From CAMLQK01 sp035690865 (lineage in GTDB: Bacteria; Patescibacteriota; Saccharimonadia; Saccharimonadales; UBA4665): a stretch of 64,000 nt of DNA. Below, piece by piece: positions 33,391 through 40,111 of the stretch. Positions within the stretch are counted from its first letter, which is position 1, and the number at the start of each line of letters is the position of its first letter. The translations under genes were made by a program, and so were the position numbers. The notes under the pieces were generated by a model, which searched no databases, was not told where the DNA came from, and saw only the letters and a program-made list of their open reading frames with translations. The stretch lies in NCBI GenBank assembly GCA_035690865.1, contig DASSKE010000004.1:1-64000 (forward strand), given 5' to 3'.

Positions 33391-35043
33391 CTATGCTGGT
33401 GGGGCGACTAAATCAATCTTCATAACACTTTTTGCTTCCATGCGGCCATCATCAGCAACTTTGTAGTCCAGAATTGAGCCGAACGGCATTTCGACATGCG
33501 CGATATCTTCGTCGCTAATATTCTCGAGGTATTTAATGAGCGAACGGATAGAGTTGCCGTGTGCTACAACGAGCACCGTCTTGCCTTCGCGGAGCATGGG
33601 CAAGATCACCTGCTGGTAGAACGGCACGGCCCGCTCGTAAACCATTTTGAGCGTTTCGCCATTTGGCACGGCGTGGTCCCAATCGCGACGGATCTTATTC
33701 CATTCTTCTTCGCCAACTTTATCACGCACTTCCCACTTGTTCATGCCGGTGTAATCGCCGTAGTCGCGCTCGTTGAGGCTCTCGCTCCGTTGGTATGGCA
33801 CACTCACCTGTCCGGACGCGTCCAAGATGCTCTCGAGGGTTTCGAGTGTGCGAATTTGCTGTGAGGCAAAGGCATAGTCAATGTGAATTTCTTTTACTGC
33901 TTCACCAATTGTGGCGGCTTGTTTAAAGCCATTTTCGCTAAGATGAACGTCGGTGCTGCCGGTCCATTTGCCCAGAGCATTCCATTCTGACTCACAGTGT
34001 CTGGTTATAAGGAGTTGTCCGTTGTTTTGCATAGTTTCCTTCACTTGGTTGGGGGTGCGGCCCTCGTAAAAATCAGTAATATTTTGAGCGGTGGTTTGAC
34101 GAATGCGGTCGAGCGCCTCTTGTGTATTGTAAGCGTTATGAGGCGTTAACAGCACATTTGGCAGCCCCTTCAGGGTGTTGATGGTTTGCTTCGCGGTTTG
34201 GTCTTCGCCTAGCGTTCCGCCTATAAAGTCTACTGCCTCATTGGATGCATGCAGCAGCTCCTCATGTTCTAACACATCAAGGCCGGCACCGCCAAGCCTA
34301 TTTTCTTGCAAAGCATGCAATAAGCTGGCGGAATCAACCAGGCTACCCCTGGCGGTATTTAAAAGTATGGCCGTTGGTCTTACATGGCTTAAAAATTGAT
34401 CATCAACAAGGTGGTAGTTTTGTTTAGTGGCGGGTGCATGCAGACTTATAACGTCACTTTGCGCAGCAAGTGCTGACAGCGAGGTATATGTAAAGCCAAT
34501 GCGCGCTGCCTCAACTTCGTTGGGATACGGATCGTACGCTAAAACATCCATGGCAAAGCCTTTGGCAATACGTGCAACGTTACGGCCGATTTTGCCGGTG
34601 CCAATAATGCCTATGGTTTTGCCTGCCAGGTCGTGGCCACTAATGGTTTGTTCGTGAATATCACCCGTGAGGGCGGCATGGTGACTTGCCGGGATCTTGC
34701 GGCTGAGTGTTAAGAGCAAAGCAAACGTAAATTCCGCAACAGTGTGCTCGCCGTAGGTTGGAACGGTAAGAACGACTATGCCCCGCTCGCGGGCGGCAGA
34801 CATGTCTATGTTGTCGTATCCTGTTGCACGACAGGCGATAAAACGCAGGTTGGGCATCTTGGCAATTACCTCTGCCGTAACTTTGTCGGTTACAAAGGTT
34901 GCAATCCCCTCCGAATTAGGAGTAAGATTTTGGTGGCTTAGGGGTTCATGAATAAATGTGAGCTCATGGCCACTGGCACCAAGTAACTGGCGAAAATGCT
35001 CTTCATCTTGAGTGGTTGCGCTATAAAAAGTTATTTGTGCCAT
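33391..35043 (-). CDS. Fusion of D-2-hydroxyacid (D-lactate) dehydrogenase and phosphoglycerate mutase
   Basis: 550 residues. Residues 1-335 form a D-lactate-dehydrogenase-type NAD enzyme: GIIGTGKIG (145-153), Arg232 in NTARGSLVD, Glu261 after GLDVLEH, and His302 in LTPHNAYNT. Residues 338-550 are a cofactor-dependent-type phosphoglycerate mutase: RHCESEWN with His349, QIRTLETL, LNERDYGDYTG, and VVAHGNSIRSLIKYL with the second His. The first motif has Cys where RHGES is usual. An internal Met338 marks the old start. Enolase, which acts directly after the mutase, is divergent. A TATAAT lies eight bases before the ATG. Confidence 0.93.
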   Translation of the reverse strand: MAQITFYSATTQDEEHFRQLLGASGHELTFIHEPLSHQNLTPNSEGIATFVTDKVTAEVIAKMPNLRFIACRATGYDNIDMSAARERGIVVLTVPTYGEHTVAEFTFALLLTLSRKIPASHHAALTGDIHEQTISGHDLAGKTIGIIGTGKIGRNVARIAKGFAMDVLAYDPYPNEVEAARIGFTYTSLSALAAQSDVISLHAPATKQNYHLVDDQFLSHVRPTAILLNTARGSLVDSASLLHALQENRLGGAGLDVLEHEELLHASNEAVDFIGGTLGEDQTAKQTINTLKGLPNVLLTPHNAYNTQEALDRIRQTTAQNITDFYEGRTPNQVKETMQNNGQLLITRHCESEWNALGKWTGSTDVHLSENGFKQAATIGEAVKEIHIDYAFASQQIRTLETLESILDASGQVSVPYQRSESLNERDYGDYTGMNKWEVRDKVGEEEWNKIRRDWDHAVPNGETLKMVYERAVPFYQQVILPMLREGKTVLVVAHGNSIRSLIKYLENISDEDIAHVEMPFGSILDYKVADDGRMEAKSVMKIDLVAPPA

Positions 35044-35051
35044 ACATAAGC

Positions 35052-35057
35052 ATTATA
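35052..35057 (-). promoter_or_regulatory. -10 TATAAT of the LDH-PGM gene, overlapping the enolase ribosome site
   Basis: Perfect TATAAT on the minus strand, eight bases before the ATG at 35043. Its plus-strand complement runs directly into the enolase AGGAGG site at about 35057-35062, so the two genes' signals share bases. Confidence 0.55.
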
Positions 35058-35069
35058 GGAGGAAAACAC

Positions 35070-36344
35070 ATGAAAATCCAAGCTATTACGGCCCGAACGG
35101 TATTTGACTCGCGAGGTTTTCCTACTGTTGAGGCCGACGTTATGCTAGAAGACGGCTCATTGGGCCGCGCTGCGGTGCCATCTGGCGCGTCAACTGGAGC
35201 TGGCGAGGCGCTGGAGCTGCGCGATGGTGGCCCTGCCTTTAGCGGTAAGGGCGTTACCAAGGCAGTACGTAATGTTATTGAGCGTATCGCACGTGCTCTT
35301 GCCGGCCATGATGCCGACGACCAGGCAGCTATAGACCAAGCCCTTCTGGACTTAGACGGCACTGATAATAAAAGCAATCTTGGAGCGAATGCCACACTGG
35401 CGGTCTCCTTGGCAACGGCTAAAGCTGCCGCAGCGAGCAAGCATATTCCCTTGTACGCCCACGTAGCCCAACTGGCCGGTAACCAGGCGCTAAGCCTGCC
35501 TATGCCGATGCTTAACATCCTTAATGGTGGCAAACACGCAGAAGGCTCAACTGATATCCAAGAATTTATGATTATGCCGTTAGGCGCCACAAGCTTTGCT
35601 CATGCCATGCAGATGGCAAGCGAGATCTACCACGCGCTGGCAAAAGTGTTACGAGCCAAGGGCTATGCTACCACAGTTGGCGACGAAGGCGGCTACGCAC
35701 CCCAGGTTGCTGGCGGCACTACCGAAGCTCTGGAGCTTATTAGTCAGGCCGTAACGGCCGCCGGTTATACACTTGGCCAGGAAGTGTCTATTGCACTTGA
35801 CGTCGCATCGAGCGAACTCGTTAATGGCGAAATGTATGACTTTGCCCGCGAAGGTAAAAAGTTTAGCAGCCAGGAACTTATCGCTGAGTATAAGACGCTC
35901 GCCGACCGCTTCCCTATTGTTTCTATTGAAGATGGCTTGGGAGAAGATGACTGGGCTGGCTGGCAGCTGCTTACGACAGAGCTTGGTGACAAGCTCCAAC
36001 TTGTCGGCGACGACCTGCTCGTAACAAATACCAAACTCTTGCAAAAAGCTATTGAGCAAAAAGCAGCTAACGCCATTTTAATTAAGCCAAACCAAATCGG
36101 CACGCTTACCGAGACTATTCAGGCGGTAACCATGGCGCAGGCTGCGGGCTGGAACACGGTTATGTCACACCGTTCCGGTGAAACGGAAGATGTTACTATT
36201 GCCCATCTGGCGGTTGGTCTTAATACGGGTCAGATTAAGACTGGCTCGTTCTCGCGCTCAGACCGCATTGCTAAATACAATGAGCTATTGCGGATTGCTG
36301 AAGCGTTGCCTGACGCACCTTTGGCTAACCCTTTTAAAAGCTAA
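35070..36344 (+). CDS. eno: Enolase
   Basis: 424 residues from the ATG at 35070, which has AGGAGG at the right spacing; the upstream in-frame ATG-less extension to 35016 is not needed. Signature stretches are all present: ARTVFDSRGFPTVEADV, PSGASTGAGEALELRDG, MPMLNILNGGKHA, GDEGGYAPQ, SIEDGLGEDDW, DDLLVTN, LIKPNQIGTLTE, SHRSGETED and QIKTGSFSRSDR. It converts 2-phosphoglycerate to phosphoenolpyruvate. Divergent from the gene that contains phosphoglycerate mutase, making a compact lower-glycolysis locus. Confidence 0.98.
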   Translation: MKIQAITARTVFDSRGFPTVEADVMLEDGSLGRAAVPSGASTGAGEALELRDGGPAFSGKGVTKAVRNVIERIARALAGHDADDQAAIDQALLDLDGTDNKSNLGANATLAVSLATAKAAAASKHIPLYAHVAQLAGNQALSLPMPMLNILNGGKHAEGSTDIQEFMIMPLGATSFAHAMQMASEIYHALAKVLRAKGYATTVGDEGGYAPQVAGGTTEALELISQAVTAAGYTLGQEVSIALDVASSELVNGEMYDFAREGKKFSSQELIAEYKTLADRFPIVSIEDGLGEDDWAGWQLLTTELGDKLQLVGDDLLVTNTKLLQKAIEQKAANAILIKPNQIGTLTETIQAVTMAQAAGWNTVMSHRSGETEDVTIAHLAVGLNTGQIKTGSFSRSDRIAKYNELLRIAEALPDAPLANPFKS

Positions 36345-36697
36345 TCGTTATAGCACGCTAAAGCCAGGGCTGCAAAAAGCAGCCCTACATCCCTAAAGGC
36401 GATGTCAAACAAACCGAGGTTAAAAGAGATTATGCCCGCAAGCATTGCTGCACTTGCCAGCGCCGCCCAGCGTACGTAAACGCCGCTCAGCAACCATCCG
36501 GCAAGGCCAATCTGTAGTACCGAGAAGAAGTCGAGCGCTACCTTGGCGTCCACAATCTTAGTCATAAATGGCGGCAGGTAACCGATCCACTCGTTAGGGT
36601 TAATAAATGCAGCAATAGCGGCGTACAAAAAAACGGCCGCTAAGCCTATTTGCAATAACAAACGTGGGTTTTGTATAACTGCAAGCGCGCGGTGCAT
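36341..36697 (-). CDS. DoxX-like small membrane protein
   Basis: 118 residues with four helices. LLLQIGLAAVFLYAAIAAFINPNEWIGYLP and the later SVLQIGLAGWLLSGVYVRWAALASAAML resemble the DoxX/DoxD group of quinone-associated or redox-related membrane proteins. AAAGGA lies before the ATG. The stop overlaps that of enolase within CTAA. Confidence 0.7.
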   Translation of the reverse strand: MHRALAVIQNPRLLLQIGLAAVFLYAAIAAFINPNEWIGYLPPFMTKIVDAKVALDFFSVLQIGLAGWLLSGVYVRWAALASAAMLAGIISFNLGLFDIAFRDVGLLFAALALACYND

Positions 36698-36786
36698 GGA
36701 TCATTCCTTTTGTGCTTAAAGTTGTCTACTTGACATCATACGCTACTTTGGCCATGATGTAAGTATCTAAAATAAGGATAACCAGT

Positions 36787-37227
36787 ATGAAGAAGACTAC
36801 TAAATTGACATTGACGCTCCTTGCCGTGGCGGCGCTTGTCGTTGTGGCGATTCTGGTAGCTGACGCTGCAGGTAATAAAAAGGACACATCGTCTTCATCT
36901 GGAAACTCAACAAGCTCATCAAGCACCTCAAGTTCATCATCTAACAACGAAGCGGTGGCCGCCACCATCACCTACAACGGCGACGGCTTCAGTTCCTCGG
37001 CTGACAGTATTAAGGTGGGGGATAAAGTACGTGTCGTCAATGACTCCGATCAATCGCTGCAATTTGACTCAGACCCGCACCCCCGCCACACAGATAACAC
37101 AGAGCTAAATGTTGGCGAGATAGACCCAGGCTCCAGCAAAGTCTTTACCATTGATAAGGCCGGAACATGGGGCTATCATAACCACCTGAGCTCAAGCCAA
37201 CGCGGCTCGATCACCGTTACACAGTAG
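36787..37227 (+). CDS. Membrane-anchored cupredoxin-like protein lacking the copper cysteine
   Basis: 146 residues. An N-terminal signal anchor (about 7-27) and a Ser/Thr/Asn linker precede a 90-residue cupredoxin fold: DSIKVGDKVRVVNDSDQSLQFDSDPHPRH and GTWGYHNHLSSSQRGSITV. In blue copper proteins the last loop reads roughly YHCxxHxxM; here His131 and His133 occur but no Cys and no Met. The site could still bind copper or another metal through His98, His101, His131 and His133, but not as a type 1 centre. AAGGA ribosome site. Confidence 0.8.
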   Translation: MKKTTKLTLTLLAVAALVVVAILVADAAGNKKDTSSSSGNSTSSSSTSSSSSNNEAVAATITYNGDGFSSSADSIKVGDKVRVVNDSDQSLQFDSDPHPRHTDNTELNVGEIDPGSSKVFTIDKAGTWGYHNHLSSSQRGSITVTQ

Positions 37228-37266
37228 CGTTATTGTTGCAAAGTTGCCCTCAGCATGATTCTATAG

Positions 37267-37314
37267 TGCAATGCACAAACCAACATCCGAGGGCTTTAAC
37301 TTTGCCAGCCCGCC
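37267..37314 (+). repeat. 48-nt direct repeat, copy 1 (start region of paralogue 1)
   Basis: Identical over 48 bases to 38118-38165. It begins four bases before the ATG and covers the first 14-15 codons (MHKPTSEGFNFASPP). Beyond it the two genes are strongly diverged. Confidence 0.9.
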
Positions 37315-38080
37315 TCCCATTGCCGAAAAGTACACACTAGAAACATGCAGCGTCTCTATCACCGAAGCTGCCAGCCAGCGCTATGGACTCATGGCTCTCC
37401 GCTTAGGTGATAGTGACGAAGTAAAGCAGCAGGAAGCTTCTGCCAGCGACAAAAAAGCTCATATTACTATCGCTACAATATCTGAGCTTGGACAAGACGC
37501 CCAAGAGGTGCCTGAAGATGCCATCGCAACATACGTTGACGTGCAATACAGCAACGGCGTAGCTCGTTTGGCTGTCGCCACAAGCTTAACTCGCCAGCAA
37601 ACCGCCAAAGATATTGAGGAGGTTTTTAAGGCCGATAATGATCTCGATCAAGAAAGCTTTGAGCAGGCTGTTGCGGAGTATGAACGCCAAACCGGCGAGC
37701 CTTTTAAGGGTCATATGAACTTTCATGCGCAACACGCTATGGTGCATAACTTTGCTGACAAGATTGACGAGTACTTTAGTACAACATTCCACGCTCATCA
37801 ATTGACAGAACAAGAAAGTATTCGCGCTCGTGGCCGACTGGTGCGAGCCCGTACTCTTTTGGCAGTTCCTCCGGCGGTCTTGGGGTATCAACTATTGGTC
37901 GGCGAGCTTCAGCCGGGCGCCATTGCTTTTATGGCAACTGTGGCCCTTGCTGTGCAGGCATATGACATGCAGAGCGAACGCAAGAATCCACCCAATTACG
38001 TAGAGCAGATTGAGCGTTCTCACCTGGTTGGCCGCAAGGTACTCGAAGAGTTTCATGCTTTATTTGTTGCCGAAGAGTAG
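37271..38080 (+). CDS. Hypothetical protein, paralogue 1 of a tandem pair
   Basis: 269 residues. MHKPTSEGFNFASPPP, then SITEAASQRYGLMALRLGD (about 32-50), a charged middle and two hydrophobic stretches near the C-terminus (about 200-232), suggesting a C-terminal membrane hairpin. The paralogue 42 bases downstream has the same layout. The N-terminal repeat is conserved even in silent positions. TATAGT lies three bases before the repeat's ATG. Function unknown. Confidence 0.7.
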   Translation: MHKPTSEGFNFASPPPIAEKYTLETCSVSITEAASQRYGLMALRLGDSDEVKQQEASASDKKAHITIATISELGQDAQEVPEDAIATYVDVQYSNGVARLAVATSLTRQQTAKDIEEVFKADNDLDQESFEQAVAEYERQTGEPFKGHMNFHAQHAMVHNFADKIDEYFSTTFHAHQLTEQESIRARGRLVRARTLLAVPPAVLGYQLLVGELQPGAIAFMATVALAVQAYDMQSERKNPPNYVEQIERSHLVGRKVLEEFHALFVAEE

Positions 38081-38117
38081 CTGGCTTGCCAAGAAGCTCT
38101 TAAGTATGGTTTGATTA

Positions 38118-38165
38118 TGCAATGCACAAACCAACATCCGAGGGCTTTAACTTTGCCAGCCCGCC
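38118..38165 (+). repeat. 48-nt direct repeat, copy 2 (start region of paralogue 2)
   Basis: Exact second copy, 851 bases downstream of the first. It includes the ATG and the first codons of paralogue 2. Confidence 0.9.
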
Positions 38166-38937
38166 ACCGCTTTATAAGACATACCAAACACCGCACGGAG
38201 CTGTTTCGGTAACCGAAGCCGCCCACCAGGAGTACGGTCTCATGGCTCTCCGTTTTTCGGATGAAGAGAGTGATAAGATTGGCCTTGAGCGCGATCCAAT
38301 AATGCCAGTCTCCCAGCTGTATATCGCTGGCAAGGATGAGGTGCCTAGTGCTCCGGTGCTGCGTGACGATGGCACGGCCTTCTTTGCAGATGTTAGTTTT
38401 GGCGACGGCGTCTTGCTGGCGGTAAGCTGCAGTACACCGCGCAACGAGTTGGAACAAAGTATAAGTGAAAGTACGCGTAAGAAGTTCGACGAGGAAGATT
38501 CTGGGGTTGAGTGGGATGAAGTAGCTGCCTTTGTAGATGAAGATGGCAGTTCAATCGCCTCAACGTTAACAACCCAAATACAAGAGTATTACTCCGAAAA
38601 CTTCGGGGCGGCATTGCAGCGATACGCAGCGGCAGTCTTGCCACAAATCATATGGGCACGGCACGGCAGCGAGCGATTACGAAAGAATAAACGGAACGGC
38701 ATTGTTTCGCTAAGCATTACCACGGCGGCATTTGGTTTTGAAGTGACTCAAAATCAGCCATCATTTGGCTTAACGGCATTGACGGGCATGGTTTGCCTCG
38801 CCGCATCGGTGTTTGATTCACGGCGAAGCTTGCAACACTTTGACAAGGTAAAACATACGGCAGCGCGGAGCGCACTTGTTGGAGTTGTTGCTACTCAGCA
38901 GATCCGATCGCTCTTTAGCATCGAGGACAAGGAGTAG
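38122..38937 (+). CDS. Hypothetical protein, paralogue 2 of a tandem pair
   Basis: 271 residues. It shares the 14-residue N-terminus with its neighbour exactly, then SVTEAAHQEYGLMALRFSD at the same distance from the start, and has a similar C-terminal hydrophobic pair (about 193-232). A second DNA match, CTCATGGCTCTCCG, lies at +117 in both genes, so there is no indel over the first 40 codons. Middle regions are unalignable by eye. Unknown function. Confidence 0.7.
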   Translation: MHKPTSEGFNFASPPPLYKTYQTPHGAVSVTEAAHQEYGLMALRFSDEESDKIGLERDPIMPVSQLYIAGKDEVPSAPVLRDDGTAFFADVSFGDGVLLAVSCSTPRNELEQSISESTRKKFDEEDSGVEWDEVAAFVDEDGSSIASTLTTQIQEYYSENFGAALQRYAAAVLPQIIWARHGSERLRKNKRNGIVSLSITTAAFGFEVTQNQPSFGLTALTGMVCLAASVFDSRRSLQHFDKVKHTAARSALVGVVATQQIRSLFSIEDKE

Positions 38938-38943
38938 CTATAA

Positions 38944-39486
38944 CTACCAGTAGTGCGCCACATCTACGACAACGTGGTTGTCGGTAGTAAATACACGGAA
39001 TGGTAGCCGGGCACGAACAACAAGACCCACGGTAGTTTGACCTTCAAAGCTGCCGGCAAACTTGGCTTCTTTAAACGTTTGGTAGCCAGCCAGGTTCACG
39101 CCTGGCAACGCAGCATCAACGATACCAGGATAGGTTGGATTGTAGCTGGCATCGTATGCTGCGGCTCGTACAACGATCTGCAATTTGGCACCGCTTTTAG
39201 TAAAGTGGATAATGTCGCCCTTGGCGTCGGTACGTACTTCGCTAACATATTCTACGGAGTACCCTTTAGCAGTTCCCGAGAGGTCGAATACCATGCGGTC
39301 ATAGCAAGTATGCTGGCCAGTGCGGATATTAAGAAGCGATTTTCCGGACATAGTCATGTTGCTCTTTGCTCCGCTCCCCCAGGTAATGCCACAGTATGGT
39401 GCGGCGCTTACCTGCGACGCCGGCAATGCCAAAGCTGCAACCAGGCCCATAATACTTATTGCTATCCCCGCAAAATACTTCTTCAC
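38944..39486 (-). CDS. Secreted AMIN-like domain protein
   Basis: 180 residues from a GTG. A signal peptide (KKYFAGIAISIMGLVAALALPASQVSA, cleavage likely after VSA) is followed by one domain: CYDRMVFDLSGTAKGYSVEYV, GAKLQIVVRAAAYD, TFKEAKFAGSFEGQTTVGLVVRARLPFRVFTTDNHVVVDVAHYW. This matches the AMIN-like domain seen in secreted proteins of actinobacteria and Saccharibacteria, thought to bind cell-wall material. Two cysteines (PYCG, HTCYD) may pair. AAGGGGG precedes the start. Confidence 0.8.
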   Translation of the reverse strand: MKKYFAGIAISIMGLVAALALPASQVSAAPYCGITWGSGAKSNMTMSGKSLLNIRTGQHTCYDRMVFDLSGTAKGYSVEYVSEVRTDAKGDIIHFTKSGAKLQIVVRAAAYDASYNPTYPGIVDAALPGVNLAGYQTFKEAKFAGSFEGQTTVGLVVRARLPFRVFTTDNHVVVDVAHYW

Positions 39487-39521
39487 AATACTATCCCCCT
39501 TACGTAAGTCGCATTATAGTG

Positions 39522-40055
39522 CTATGGTCGGTAAAAAGCCACACTAATCTGACCAATAGCGTAGACCATTTGGCGTACCGCCTCTGAGGGTGCGGGTAAT
39601 TCAACGAGTCCCGCGGTGAGGATATTGTTGCGGCGGCACTCGGCCAGCGTATAGGCCATGGCACTGTTGTGCAGAGCGTTCTCTGGCGGCAAATCGTCGG
39701 CGCGCAATCCGCAGCTTGCTTGCTGCATAATGGCGGCAATAGGGAGTGTGGAATCACGGCGCAGCGTACCCTCCATGGCAAAGCCCGGCACTCTTATTGT
39801 GTTTGTGCTGCATGTAAGATCGCCTAAGTTGACTACTACGTCCGGCTTGAGGTTATGAATATGGGCGCTAATTTCACTTTCGATAGGGTGATTTGTTCCA
39901 CGCAAAACCCTGCCACTGGCAATAAAGTCCGGAAAGATCCTCCCATCGAGGTAGTCTACCAGAGAGCAGGAGGTGGAGTTGACTGCCTCAGAAGTTTGAA
40001 ATCCAGTAAAAAGTACCAGTGGTTTAACCATTGGCTCAGGCACCTGTATTAGCAA
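39522..40055 (-). CDS. Pyroglutamyl-peptidase-fold protein, probably catalytically dead
   Basis: 177 residues from a TTG at 40055 (GTG 40043 and ATG 40031 are alternatives). LVLFTGFQTSEAVNSTS, the VLRGTNHPIES to LKPDVVVNLGD stretch and AGLVELP follow the C15 peptidase (Pcp) fold in order. However, the catalytic Cys position (CNxxxY in Pcp) reads HNSAMAY (His129), the catalytic His (FIHVP) reads LVELP (Glu152), and the Glu is not seen. It may bind N-terminal residues without cleaving them. TACTAT lies seven bases before the TTG. Confidence 0.55.
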   Translation of the reverse strand: MLIQVPEPMVKPLVLFTGFQTSEAVNSTSCSLVDYLDGRIFPDFIASGRVLRGTNHPIESEISAHIHNLKPDVVVNLGDLTCSTNTIRVPGFAMEGTLRRDSTLPIAAIMQQASCGLRADDLPPENALHNSAMAYTLAECRRNNILTAGLVELPAPSEAVRQMVYAIGQISVAFYRP

Positions 40056-40111
40056 CCGTTCTATAGTACCGCAACGTCGCGCTGTTCGCTTGTTGTTATA
40101 TTAGCTACATA

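Noticed and set aside
35016..35069. Longer N-terminus of enolase
   Set aside because: The ATG at 35070 has AGGAGG at the right spacing and matches the family's start; the upstream codons overlap the opposing gene.
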